Shown one piece after another: positions 47,795-58,179 of a stretch of 64,000 nt of DNA; the first letter of the stretch is position 1, and every line of letters begins with the position of its first letter. This stretch comes from Austropuccinia psidii (lineage: Eukaryota > Basidiomycota > Pucciniomycetes > Pucciniales > Sphaerophragmiaceae), in assembly GCA_023105745.1 (NCBI GenBank), contig JALGQZ010000013.1, positions 2,825,501-2,889,500 of the forward strand, read 5' to 3'. Both the position numbers and the translations under genes were made by a program. Under the pieces are notes generated by a model. The model searched no databases. It saw only the letters and a program-made list of their open reading frames with translations, and was not told the origin of the DNA.

Positions 47795-49619
47795 TGTAAG
47801 GTGTGGATATGAAACTTTGATTAAAAATCAAGTACTTTTCCTGTCCTCAAAATTTGTATAAGGTAAAATTCAGTTAAAAATAGTATGAAATATTATTTTT
47901 AAGAGAAAACACGCCAATTTTATTGTTTATAACTTTATTAGTATAAAACAATAATATAAAAATTTATTGTTTTACCAACAATAAAGATTTATCCAAAAAA
48001 TACTCTACAAGAGATATTTTAAGGCTACAAAAGAAATTTCTTCAAGAGCAATTTCAATTGGAATTAATTGAGCAAAGAACTGCAAGCAATTAATTAAAGA
48101 ACAAAGTCTTTAAAAAGAATATTAAAGAGAAAACACGCCCAAAAGTGACCAGAGTGAATTTGGAAACAAAGTGACAAAGTTAACAGTGATGAAAGATGCT
48201 TTAATTCACTTTTGGGGTGGTTCAGGGGTAAAATTGATTATAAGAGTTACAAACAATGATTATAATGATTTTTTCACGTGTTTAAAAGGATTAAAATGAT
48301 TTAAAAGTGGTGGTTGGAATCTTTGATTGATTGGTTTAACAGTTTTAAACTAATTAATAAAAGGAAAAGATTCTAACATGAAGAGAAAAGTGGGGCAAAG
48401 AAGACATTCTTTTATAGCCATCAATTCTCTTACTCCAAAAGTAAAACTTACTCTTGTCAGTCGTGAAAAACAGTCTGACAACAGAAAAGCCAATTATGGC
48501 ATCATTGAACCCTGGTTTAGACCAAAAAGGGCTGGTTTAAGCCATTTTTAGCCATTTTAGACCCTTAAATCAGCCATTACTATAGCAATACCAGGCCTAG
48601 AGCCTTCAAAACACGTCAGAATGTGTGTCAGAGGCGTAGAAACCAGTTAAAACTGTTTTTATTATGATTGTTTTATCTTAAGGGTAGTTTTACCCTCTTG
48701 GCAACAGCTAAAACTACCCCAGTTGGTATCAAAACCTCATCATCAATTGAGTCCACAGACCCTGTAACTCAATTCCAGGCCAAAAGTGATGAACTTTTGC
48801 GTGAATTTTGACATCCCACGCCTGTCAGCAAGGATTTTGGGGGTCTAGCTCCCCCTTAGAGCTGGAGTTCCTTTTCCCCCCCAAATTTAATCTTTCCAAT
48901 TTATTTTTCCTTTAATTCCTCATCATGTATTATACTTATGATTTACATATGTAATTCAATTCAATTGTACAGTACAATACAGTAATAATTGACACCTCAT
49001 ATGTAAATCAAAGTTCACTTATGTAATACACGCGCACATTTTGACATTTCAATTGAATTCAATTGAAAATACTTCAATTCCTCATAACTTCTAAACTAAA
49101 CACAACACCTCAATTTTAACACAAAAATTGATGGTTAACACCACATGTGGTGTGAATTAAATTAAAGTTTTGAGGATTTTCAACTTTTGTATTGAAAATA
49201 CTAAAAACTTAATTTAAGCTTATTTAGAGTTGAGTTACAAGAATTTCACTCAGAGGTGACCCCACCTGATTTTTTATGAGGAATCCAATGGTGAAATAAA
49301 TTTTATATGTTTATTTATTGGATAAAAAGTTATAATAAATTTTATTTAACTTTTTTCCAAATTTATTTATTTTCTCACAATTTTGTTAAAGTTTCATTTT
49401 TACTTAATTTTTTCAAGTATAAATGTAATTTTACATTTACAAAATTTAATGTATTTTTTATTTTTAAATTATAATTAATTTTTTATTTTTAATATAATTT
49501 TATATTTATATTTTGATTTTTATTTTAATAATATAAATAAATTTATTTCATTTATATTAATATGTTATTTTTTATATTTGTGGTCTTTTGGGTATATGAA
49601 ATTACCTCTAAGGCTCACA
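47795..49619 (-). repeat. Gypsy C 3' LTR
   Basis: It starts TGTAAGGTGTGGATATG and ends CTAAGGCTCACA on the plus strand. The neighbouring TTCCCTCCCCCT (49620-49631) is the polypurine tract on the minus strand. Confidence 0.95.
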
Positions 49620-49642
49620 TTCCCTCCCCCTAAAAAAGAATA

Positions 49643-52600
49643 TTACTTTGTAATATTGGTGACTCTAGTGTGTCTGAATCTCCTCAGGAGTTTGGTAGCT
49701 TCTGGTATATCTTTTTCTTCTAACCATTCATCTTCACAAGTTGGGTCACTGTACCTAACAAGGTATTCCCTTACTTTCTTGGTTCTTAATTTCCTTTCTT
49801 TAAGAACTTTGGTTATTTTCTTAGTACCAGATGTCTCAATAGGAGGTATAACTTGGGGAACCTTATTCCTCAAGGGAAATTTCTCAGCATCACTAGATTT
49901 ATATGGTTTTATCAAGCTCACTGGAAATGTAGGGTGCTTATTGCTAAGTTCTTCAGATAACTCTACTTCAACAGCATTTTCTCCATGGAGGGCCTTAATC
50001 ACAAAAGGTCCTGCAAAGGAGTCTTTCAACTTTTTACATCCTTTGATGTTATTGAAGTTAGTGGTGGATACAAGAGCTAGGTCCCCCACTTTGAAATCTG
50101 GAGTTGCATGAGATTTATCCCATTTGTCTTTAGCATATGCAAAAGAGTCCTCCATGCACCTTACTGCATGCTTTCTAGCTTTGTCTAGCATTCCTTTGAA
50201 GCTAGCAGCTGTGGGATGTATTTCAATTAAGTCTTTCCTCAAGGAGTCTTGGGGTAACTTGGGGTTCCATCCTTTTTCTAGAACAGCAGGAGTCTGATTG
50301 GTACTAGCATGGATTGATGTTTTATATGCTAATTCCAGTGCTGGTAACAGAGTACACCAATCATGGGTAAATCCATCACAATCTTTGAATTCAAGGCCAT
50401 ACGCACAAAATCTTCTCACCATGTCCTCTAAGGTTTGGATCATTCTTTCAGCCAGGCCATCAGTTTGTGGGTGGTAGGCTGTAGAGAAAGACAGTTTAGT
50501 GCCAAATAATTGGTGAAGATTTGTCCATAGAGCTGAAGTGAATTTGGGATCTCTATCACTGATGATATTTGTAAATATCCCAGTCCATGACACTACTCTA
50601 TTCCATATCAGAAGAGCTGTATCCATGGCTGTATCATCTTTGTGACATGGTAAAAAGATTGGAGTTTTACTGAATCTGTCCACAATTACTAGGCAAGCAT
50701 TATAGCTCCTGTCACCTCCTGGTGGTAGGCCAGTTACCCAATCCATATGGACAATTTCCCAAGGTCTGTTTGGTTCTTGGATTTTCATCATATTTCCAAG
50801 TCTTTTGCCAGTGGATTTATTTGCCTTTTGGCATCTGTCACAGGTTTTGCAATATTCTGCAACATCTTTTTGCCACATTGGCCACCATATGCAGGTCTTC
50901 ACTTTCTCTCTTGTTCTTTCTTCAGAAAGATGTCCTGAAAAGGGACTATCATGGCATTCTTTCAGTACAAGATTGATTAATGACCTGTCTACAACTGTCA
51001 TGACACATGTGTGCTTGGTTCTGTGGTAAATTATACCATCCAGTAGGTGAAATCTTCCTTCATTATAATATTTTCTCCATACTTCATCCAAGGCATGTAT
51101 TAGAGAGTTGTCTTTACAGTCTTTGTTAAGTAATTGGCATAAGATGCTACAATTCTTATCTTGAGTGTAACTATTTCTGACTTCTTCAAAGAAGGTGGTG
51201 TTCAAGTCTGTAACACTTATTCCTTCTATTGGAATTTGTGGTGAAGCTTCTTCCGGAACATAAGCAGGATTATCAATGTTATTTGGTAATGGCCATCTGC
51301 TTAGTCCATCTGCATTCTTATGAATATTCCCATCCTTATGAACAATAGTCATATTGCCTCTGTATTCTTGTATGGCTATTTGCCATCTGAGCATGTGTCT
51401 GTTAGGTTTTTTCATGTTCAAAAGTGATTTTACAGCTGTACAATCTGTTATTACTTCAAAAACACATCCCTCTAAGAAATAGTTCAATTTCTCCAAGGCC
51501 CAAGCAAGGCATAGACATTCCATTTGACTTGCTCCATATCTGGCTTCAGTTGGTTTGATTTGCCTGGATATGAAACATATTGGTCCTTCTACAGGTTTGT
51601 CATTTATGATCTGAACTTGGTGAAGTGCAGCACCTAGTCCATCCCCTGATGCATCAATATACAGTTTGAAAGGTAATTTAAAGTCTGGCATCAGTAAGAG
51701 TGGAGCAGTGGTCAATGCTTCTCTTAGAGATTCAAAAGCTTTGACTCTGTCAACAGTCATCTCAAATACTGTGTCTTTGTCACACAACTTATAAAGTGGT
51801 CTTGCTATGGATGCAAAGTCTTTAATGTGTTGCCTGTAATATCCTGCAAAACCCAAGAATGACTGAATTTCCTTCTTATTCTGAGGCATGGGTTTTAACA
51901 ATACTGCTGCAACTTTGTTTTTATCAATTCCAAGGGACAAACCAGATACAACATGACCTAGTGCCTTAAGTTCTTTAAATCCAAAATGACATTTCTTCAA
52001 GGAGATTTTCATGTTTACTGATTGGATTTTTGTCAAAACTCTTGATAGTCTGTACATGTGCTCCTCCCAAGTCTTTGAACAGATAATAATGTCATCAATG
52101 TAAATGATTAACCATCCCTCTGAGAGTTCTTCAGGGAAGATTTCATTCATCATTCTTTGGAAGTGTGAAGGTGCATTTTTGATACCAAAGGGCATCCTTA
52201 AGTATTCATACACTCCACAATGAACAATAATTCTCAAGTATTTTCTTGCTCTTGGTGTTACCACATTTTGATGGAATCCTTTAAGAGCATCCATAGTGGT
52301 TATATACACTGCTTGAGATATTTGAGTAAGGGCAATTTGGATTTTTGGTGTTGGGTATCTGTCTGGAACAGTGTAAGTGTTCAGAGCTCTAAAGTCCCCA
52401 ACCATTCTGGATTTTCCATTATGCCACGCCACTATAACTGGTGTAGTTATTTCTACTTCCTCATTGTGGCCTACTTTTCTTATTACACCAAGGTCTAGAA
52501 GTTCTTTGATATGAATTTCTAGAGCTTCTCTTGATTTTGGACTTGCTGGATAAGCAGGTCTTCTTAAGAGTGGTGGATAAGGTCTCTCAATGTTAAGAAT

Positions 52601-52675
52601 GATGTCAACTTCATGACCAATAATTGCTCCCAGAGGTTCTTTGTCTGTAGCAAATGCTCCTTTGTGGTCATACAA
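49643..52675 (-). CDS. pol: Gypsy C Pol: RT, RNase H, integrase, chromodomain-like tail
   Basis: The product copies the element RNA into DNA and inserts it. The 1010-codon frame is uninterrupted. RT has YIDD at 52091-52102 (residues 192-195) after [16 protein letters not shown]. RNase H has [11 protein letters not shown] (about 337), [10 protein letters not shown] (about 420) and NADGLSRW (about 460). Integrase has H-x6-H and CDRC zinc ligands (about 570-620) and a DD35E triad (MDWVTG about 642, SDRDPKF about 706, DGLAER about 742). The tail has a GPF module (SFAGPFVIK) and a chromodomain-like end ([21 protein letters not shown]), which in chromoviruses guides insertion to marked chromatin. 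It is in the same frame as gag-pro, separated only by TAA at 52694-52696, and has no ATG of its own at the start. Confidence 0.93.
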   Translation of the reverse strand: MYDHKGAFATDKEPLGAIIGHEVDIILNIERPYPPLLRRPAYPASPKSREALEIHIKELLDLGVIRKVGHNEEVEITTPVIVAWHNGKSRMVGDFRALNTYTVPDRYPTPKIQIALTQISQAVYITTMDALKGFHQNVVTPRARKYLRIIVHCGVYEYLRMPFGIKNAPSHFQRMMNEIFPEELSEGWLIIYIDDIIICSKTWEEHMYRLSRVLTKIQSVNMKISLKKCHFGFKELKALGHVVSGLSLGIDKNKVAAVLLKPMPQNKKEIQSFLGFAGYYRQHIKDFASIARPLYKLCDKDTVFEMTVDRVKAFESLREALTTAPLLLMPDFKLPFKLYIDASGDGLGAALHQVQIINDKPVEGPICFISRQIKPTEARYGASQMECLCLAWALEKLNYFLEGCVFEVITDCTAVKSLLNMKKPNRHMLRWQIAIQEYRGNMTIVHKDGNIHKNADGLSRWPLPNNIDNPAYVPEEASPQIPIEGISVTDLNTTFFEEVRNSYTQDKNCSILCQLLNKDCKDNSLIHALDEVWRKYYNEGRFHLLDGIIYHRTKHTCVMTVVDRSLINLVLKECHDSPFSGHLSEERTREKVKTCIWWPMWQKDVAEYCKTCDRCQKANKSTGKRLGNMMKIQEPNRPWEIVHMDWVTGLPPGGDRSYNACLVIVDRFSKTPIFLPCHKDDTAMDTALLIWNRVVSWTGIFTNIISDRDPKFTSALWTNLHQLFGTKLSFSTAYHPQTDGLAERMIQTLEDMVRRFCAYGLEFKDCDGFTHDWCTLLPALELAYKTSIHASTNQTPAVLEKGWNPKLPQDSLRKDLIEIHPTAASFKGMLDKARKHAVRCMEDSFAYAKDKWDKSHATPDFKVGDLALVSTTNFNNIKGCKKLKDSFAGPFVIKALHGENAVEVELSEELSNKHPTFPVSLIKPYKSSDAEKFPLRNKVPQVIPPIETSGTKKITKVLKERKLRTKKVREYLVRYSDPTCEDEWLEEKDIPEATKLLRRFRHTRVTNITK

Positions 52676-52693
52676 AAGGGAAGAAAGTTCATT

Positions 52694-55567
52694 TTATTGT
52701 TTATCAGTCAGATGAAGGCTTATCTCAGCCTCATTTAACTGTTCAGACTTGAATTTTTCTAACTCTAAGTTGACTGGTGATACTTTGTTTACTGTAATTT
52801 GTCTTTTAAATGGTAAAAAGGCAAATTTCTGGCGCTTATTGTCCCCAATTGTAAAGTATCTGTCCTTGTTATTATGTAAATCTATCCCATACATGATCAA
52901 ATAGTCATTTCCCAATATAAAATGGGTACTAGAGCAATTTTCCATAACAAAAAATTCAACTGTGATCCTTAAATTCCCATTTATGTGTGGGAATATGACA
53001 TTGGTCTCAAAGATTCCCAATGCTTTCATTGGGTTACTTGCACTGTTGAATTTTATACCATCAATTGGTAACAATTGGTCTTCAAAATTTGGCACACAAG
53101 TCTTAAGAAAGGATTTTCCAACACAAGAGCAGAAGGCTCCTGGGTCAAGCAAAAGTTTGGTGGGCTTGTTGTCAATTACCACTTCTGTTATACAGGAGTT
53201 ACCAGCTGTATAACCTTTTCCTCTGTTTGGTTTTGTCTTCATAAGTTGTGCATCTTGAACTTTTGATAAATCAACTTGACCATTGCTCAATTGTGGTAAG
53301 TGGGAATAAGATTCCATGATGTCAAAAGTGGCATTGATATTTTCTATATCTTTTGAAGATTCAGAAAATATGGATGACTTATCATCTGAATTGTCTTCAA
53401 TTATGTCTTCTTTTTCAACATCTGGTTCCTTTTCAATGTCAATTTCATTGATTTTCCCCCTCTTTGGACATGTATTGGCTAAATGGGTGGTGCTTTGGCA
53501 AATATGGCATTTTCTGACTGTATCTGCAGATTTATATTTAATATTACCAGAATTTTCTTTGGGGTTTTTGTCCACAGAATCTTTCCAAGGTGTATTAAAC
53601 CTTGTTTTGAGATTCACCCTACTAGAACCAATTTTGGTTCTGGTGGTTACTTCTTCTAGTATATTGATAATATCTTCTGCTGAAGATTGTTCAGTAGTCC
53701 TGCTTTTGACAGCATGCTCTAAGTCACCTCCACATTGTCTCAGAATTTTTCTATGGATCATAAACTCTGACATGTCAGGATATAATGCTGTTAATCTGTC
53801 CTTTTGTTGGCAAAACCATGGTAAAGCTCTGTCTTTATCAGCATTAAATTTGGCAGATTCAAAGGCTGTTTCAACTTTAAACCTCCAAGCATCATTTTCC
53901 CATTTGTTGATGATTTGGGTTTTCCACCAAGTCCAACTCTGGTGTCCATGTGCTTGTCTTATTTTGATGTACCATCTGTGAGCTGATCTGGTAAACAAGG
54001 TGTTAAACCTGGCTGTTACCAATCTGTCTGGTAATTCAAAATCCTCTTTGATCATGTCAATACCTCTAATGAATTCCATATGGTCATACTCTCCTTCACC
54101 ACTGAAGTGAGGCCATTCTTTAAGTTTTGGAACTTCTTTCAAGAGTGCTTGGCCCATTGATGGTTCCAAGTTATGAAAAGAAGTGGATAATTCATTTTTT
54201 AATTGTGAATTATCAGGATCCAATACTTGTGGATTTGGAATTCTTGTGCCCTCATTTTGATTTAGAGGTGTAGACATTCTTGGTAAGGTGTTCAGTATTT
54301 GTTCAATGTCATTCATTTTACTGTTGCTACACCTTTGGGAATTTCTGTATTCATGTTGGAAGCTTTGTATTAAATTTATTACTTCAATTTTATACATGTC
54401 TTCCTTATGTGTCAGTTCTTGCCATAGCTCTGTCTGTCTTGTATTATCAGCAGTGACTTGATTCAATTTCATTGATAATTTTGATACTTCTTCTTGTGAA
54501 GCATCAAAACACTTTTTCAAGGCAATGGTATATGTCTTTACTTCAGTAAATGAATTTGAAATGTCATCAAGGACTTTCTTGTTATCTGTTTTGATAATAT
54601 TTATGGCTTGTTTAATTCTTGTTTCAATCATGTCATCAATATTGAATTTAGAATATTTATCTGTTAATTCTTTAATAATGGCAGATTGTTCATTTATTTT
54701 AATGTTAGAAGAATTGTCATTATTAGAATTTTTAATTGTTCTTAAAACTTTTTCAAAACACATAAGTGTTTCATTAATTTGGCACAGACTCAGGTTGTTT
54801 GTTTTAATGTTGTTACAAATGGTGTCATTTTTATCAGAAAGATGTTTTTTCACGTCATTTATAGCATTATACAACTCTGGGATGGAATCAAATATGTCAG
54901 AAATCATTTCTGGAACCTTAATCTGGCTTCCTCCTTCTTCTGTAATTTCATCATGGTTCTGGCCATCTGAAATACATTTTCCATGGCATCCTGCTGAATC
55001 TTTGGGATTCTGTAGCCCTGGCTGTAAGGTTTTGGGGCTGGTGCCTTCCCTTTGCCCTTGTTTGGAGTTTGTGGCTGCTTTTTCATGTTGGAATTGCTGC
55101 TGCTGGCCACTGGGGCTGTTTTTGGCACTGGTTTGGGTGGTGGAGGGTTGTTTTTCCTCCATTCTAGTGTCAAAAGCATCATGTTTTTCTTCTCCATCAA
55201 TGGATGCCATCCATTGAGCAATTTGCAAGTGTTGGGATGGCCCAAGAATTTTCTTACTGTCAGGTAAGAATTCATGCAGTTTTTCCACAGATCTGCCAGG
55301 ATCTGGTACTCCTTGTACTGCAGTGCATTGATGTAAGCTTTGTGGCTGGCTTTGTATATGTCCACTGAGGCTTCTTGTGGCGGTGTCAGCTCTTTTTGAA
55401 GGTAAAATGGTATTATCAGCTTCAGAATGACCCATTTTAGTTGTTTGGAAGTCATCAACTGACCCTTTTCCTTCTGTACCTGGTTGGCCTCTGCCATAAT
55501 CACGTCTATTACCTTTTTGGGAGCTGCTTGAGGGGTTGTAGCTGGCTCCTGATCTGGTTGAAGGCAT
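52694..55567 (-). CDS. gag-pro: Gypsy C Gag-protease
   Basis: The 957-codon frame starts at ATG 55567 (MPSTRSGASY), which lies inside the alpha intron. N-terminal 200 residues overlap the alpha frame. Residues about 215-430 are Asn/Lys/Glu-rich and probably coiled coil. The capsid-like core (EWPHFSGEGEYDHMEF to about residue 620) is followed by a CCHC knuckle CHICQSTTHLANTC (53468-53509, residues 687-700) and an acidic linker. The protease motif is DPGAFCS with Asp at 53144-53146 (residue 808), Pro replacing the usual Ser/Thr. The frame ends LTDKQ-TAA; gypsy B has GAA (Glu) at that codon, so the stop is a single G-to-T change or a natural readthrough point. Confidence 0.92.
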   Translation of the reverse strand: MPSTRSGASYNPSSSSQKGNRRDYGRGQPGTEGKGSVDDFQTTKMGHSEADNTILPSKRADTATRSLSGHIQSQPQSLHQCTAVQGVPDPGRSVEKLHEFLPDSKKILGPSQHLQIAQWMASIDGEEKHDAFDTRMEEKQPSTTQTSAKNSPSGQQQQFQHEKAATNSKQGQREGTSPKTLQPGLQNPKDSAGCHGKCISDGQNHDEITEEGGSQIKVPEMISDIFDSIPELYNAINDVKKHLSDKNDTICNNIKTNNLSLCQINETLMCFEKVLRTIKNSNNDNSSNIKINEQSAIIKELTDKYSKFNIDDMIETRIKQAINIIKTDNKKVLDDISNSFTEVKTYTIALKKCFDASQEEVSKLSMKLNQVTADNTRQTELWQELTHKEDMYKIEVINLIQSFQHEYRNSQRCSNSKMNDIEQILNTLPRMSTPLNQNEGTRIPNPQVLDPDNSQLKNELSTSFHNLEPSMGQALLKEVPKLKEWPHFSGEGEYDHMEFIRGIDMIKEDFELPDRLVTARFNTLFTRSAHRWYIKIRQAHGHQSWTWWKTQIINKWENDAWRFKVETAFESAKFNADKDRALPWFCQQKDRLTALYPDMSEFMIHRKILRQCGGDLEHAVKSRTTEQSSAEDIINILEEVTTRTKIGSSRVNLKTRFNTPWKDSVDKNPKENSGNIKYKSADTVRKCHICQSTTHLANTCPKRGKINEIDIEKEPDVEKEDIIEDNSDDKSSIFSESSKDIENINATFDIMESYSHLPQLSNGQVDLSKVQDAQLMKTKPNRGKGYTAGNSCITEVVIDNKPTKLLLDPGAFCSCVGKSFLKTCVPNFEDQLLPIDGIKFNSASNPMKALGIFETNVIFPHINGNLRITVEFFVMENCSSTHFILGNDYLIMYGIDLHNNKDRYFTIGDNKRQKFAFLPFKRQITVNKVSPVNLELEKFKSEQLNEAEISLHLTDKQ
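54904..55553 (-). CDS. Gypsy C alpha protein, exon 2, overlapping gag
   Basis: After a 64-nt intron (55617-55554, GTAAGT...CCAG) the spliced frame is open for 215 codons, one base offset from gag, to the stop at 54904. It reads QEPATTPQAAPKKVIDVIMA at the start, then LQKELTPPQEASVDIYKAS, NSYLTVRKFLGHPNT, a Pro/Lys-rich part (NNPPPPKPVPK), and a basic-amphipathic end YRIPKIQQDAMENVFQMAR, stopping after RLRFQK. The last part recurs in A and B despite strong DNA divergence. No known domain; the basic, Pro-rich make-up would suit nucleic-acid or Gag binding, but that is a guess. Confidence 0.6.
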
Positions 55568-55617
55568 AATTATGGTTAAAAAGGCTTAAAATAGTATTTT
55601 TACGTCAAAAAACTTAC

Positions 55618-55815
55618 TATTGGCCAAATTTTTAGCTTTCTGAAGGGTATTACTTATGTCCAAGTTAATTAATTCAGAAGATATTGGTTCAGGCTGGTTA
55701 TTTTGAGTCACAATAACAGTGCTATTATGATCAGAATTGACAGTACTGGCAGGGATAATGCTGGTTACTGTTGAGGCTGTTTCAATGTTTTCTTGTCTTA
55801 CCACGTTGTCAGACA
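55618..55815 (-). CDS. Gypsy C alpha protein, exon 1
   Basis: Read after an acceptor-like ATTTTAG, the exon gives SDNVVRQENIETAS, then a Thr/Ser/Ile-rich part, ending KAKNLAN, and leaves in phase 1 at donor GTAAGT (55617). There is no ATG; gypsy B has ATG at the codon that is GTG here. With an upstream exon ending in A the codon A|TG would form at the acceptor, as in D. Unspliced, the frame stops at 55586, 19 nt before the gag ATG. Confidence 0.5.
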
Positions 55816-55837
55816 CTAAAATTAATGAAAAAGCCAA

Positions 55838-56041
55838 TTAATTAAGTAAAAAAAAGGATATTTCAAAAAAAAGAAATAAAAATTTAAGCCTCACTTATAA
55901 TATGAAAAAAATTATTTTTTATGGATTTTTTGAATTATAAGTATTTTTTATATGTTTTTAAATTTTTCAATATAAGAAAAAAGATTTAAAAAGAGTAAAG
56001 AAATATGTCACAGGTAAAATATTCCCAACGGGGCCCCCAAA
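55838..56041 (-). other. Gypsy C leader with primer-binding-like site
   Basis: On the minus strand the 5' LTR end ACCTTACA is followed by TTTGGGGGCCCCGTTGGG, then an AT-rich leader. The first ten bases are shared with gypsy B and nearly with D. Confidence 0.6.
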
Positions 56042-57876
56042 TGTAAGGTGTGGATATGAAACTTTGATTAAAAATCAAGTACTTTTCCTGTCCTCAAAAT
56101 TTGTATAAGGTAAAATTCAGTTAAAAATAGTATGAAATATTATTTTTAAGAGAAAACACGCCAATTTTATTGTTTATAACTTTATTAGTATAAAACAATA
56201 ATATAAAAATTTATTGTTTTACCAAAAATAAAGATTTATCCAAAAAATACTCTACAAGAGATATTTTAAGGCTACAAAAGAAATTTCTTCAAGAGCAATT
56301 TCAATTGGAATTAATTGAGCAAAGAACTTCAAGCAATTAATTAAAGAAAAAAGTTCTTAAAAAGAATATTAAAGAGAAAACACGCCCAAAAGTGACCAGA
56401 GTGAATTTGGAAACAAAGTGACAAAGTTAACAGTGATGAAAGATGCTTTAATTCACTTTTGGGGTGGTTCAGGGGTAAAATTGATTATAAGAGTTACAAA
56501 CAATGATTATAATGATTTTTTCACATGGCTGAAAGGATTAAAATGATTTAAAAGTGGTGGTTGGAATCTTTGATTGATTGGTTTAACAGTTTTAAACTAA
56601 TTAATAAAAGGAAAAGATTCTAACATGAAGAGAAAAGTGGGGCAAAGAAGACATTCTTTTATAGCCATCAATTCTCTTACTCCAAAAGTAAAACTTACTC
56701 TTGTCAGTCGTGAAAAACAGTCTGACAACAGAAAAGCCAATTATGGAATCATTGAACCCTGGTTTAGACCAAAAAGGGCTGGTTTAAGCCATTTTTAGCC
56801 ATTTTTAGCCATTTTAGACCCTTAAATCAGCCATTACTATAGCAATACCAGGCCTAGAGCCTTCAAAACACGTCAGAATGTGTGTCAGAGGCGTAGAAAC
56901 CAGTTAAAACTGTTTTTATTATGATTGTTTTATCTTAAGGGTAGTTTTACCCTCTTGGCAACAGCTAAAACTACCCCAGTTGGTATCAAAACCTCATCAT
57001 CAATTGAGTCCACAGACCCTGTAACTCAATTCCAGGCCAAAAGTGATGAACTTTTGCGTGAATTTTGACATCCCACGCCTGTCAGCAAGGATTTTGGGGG
57101 TCTAGCTCCCCCTTAGAGCTGGAGTTCCTTTTCCCCCCCAAATTTAATCTTTCCAATTTATTTTTCCTTTAATTCCTCATCATGTATTATACTTATGATT
57201 TACATATGTAATTCAATTCAATTGTACAGTACAATACAGTAATAATTGACACCTCATATGTAAATCAAAGTTCACTTATGTAATACACGCGCACATTTTG
57301 ACATTTCAATTGAATTCAATTGAAAATACTTCAATTCCTCATAACTTCTAAACTAAACACAACACCTCAATTTTAACACAAAAATTGATGGTTAACACCA
57401 CATGTGGTGTGAATTAAATTAAAGTTTTGAGGATTTTCAACTTTTGTATTGAAAATACTAAAAACTTAATTTAAGCTTATTTAGAGTTGAGTTACAAGAA
57501 TTTCACTCAGAGGTGACCCCACCTGATTTTTTATGAGGAATCCAATGGTGAAATAAATTTTATATGTTTATTTATTGGATAAAAAGTTATAATAAATTTT
57601 ATTTAACTTTTTTCCAAATTTATTTATTTTCTCACAATTTTGTTAAAGTTTCATTTTTACTTAATTTTTTCAAGTATAAATGTAATTTTACATTTACAAA
57701 ATTTAATGTATTTTTTATTTTTAAATTATAATTAATTTTTTATTTTTAATATAATTCTATATTTATATTTTGATTTTTATTTTAATAATATAAATAAATT
57801 TATTTCATTTATATTAATATGTTATTTTTTATATTTGTGGTCTTTTGGGTATATGAAATTACCTCTAAGGCTCACA
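56042..57876 (-). repeat. Gypsy C 5' LTR
   Basis: It is almost identical to 47795-49619. Differences seen include ACCAAAAATAAAG for ACCAACAATAAAG near 56220 and one extra 11-bp unit of TTTTTAGCCAT near 56800. Confidence 0.95.
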
Positions 57877-57881
57877 GACAC

Positions 57882-58143
57882 CATGCTCTGTACAGGTTAT
57901 AGAGGGCCCCTTGTCCCCAATTCTGATGGGTATCCAGGGGGTCCAAGGGACCCAAAAATGGGGTGGATATCCCATTTATGGATTTGTTGTGGGGAATTTA
58001 CAGGACCTAAAAGAGGGACCTTCTCCAGAGTTGAAGGAGATGGTTTTGGGACCCCCCTTTTTTGAAGAGTTGGATGGGCCCACAATGATTGTTGTGGACA
58101 AAATTGATGATTTCTTGGCTACTTCCCAAACTTTTCCTGATTG
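57882..58143 (+). pseudogene. Upstream part of the repeated unit, right of gypsy C
   Basis: The stretch reads GPLVPNSDGYPGGPRDPKMG in one frame and is GC-richer than its surroundings. It is continuous with 47522-47794 once gypsy C and one GACAC are removed. No product can be named. Confidence 0.3.
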
Positions 58144-58179
58144 AAATGTTGAATTTTTTCCCCACCTTGGCTTTAGAAA

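Larger units (their letters stand above)
47795..57876 (-). mobile_element. Gypsy C: young, nearly intact Ty3/gypsy element
   Basis: LTRs 47795-49619 and 56042-57876 differ at only about a dozen places by eye, mostly clustered in the first 700 bp. Target duplications GACAC are perfect (47790-47794 and 57877-57881). The internal region on the minus strand has a leader, an alpha exon, gag-protease (957 codons) and RT-integrase (1010 codons) in one frame, interrupted by a single TAA. It is the best candidate here for a recently mobile element. Confidence 0.96.
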
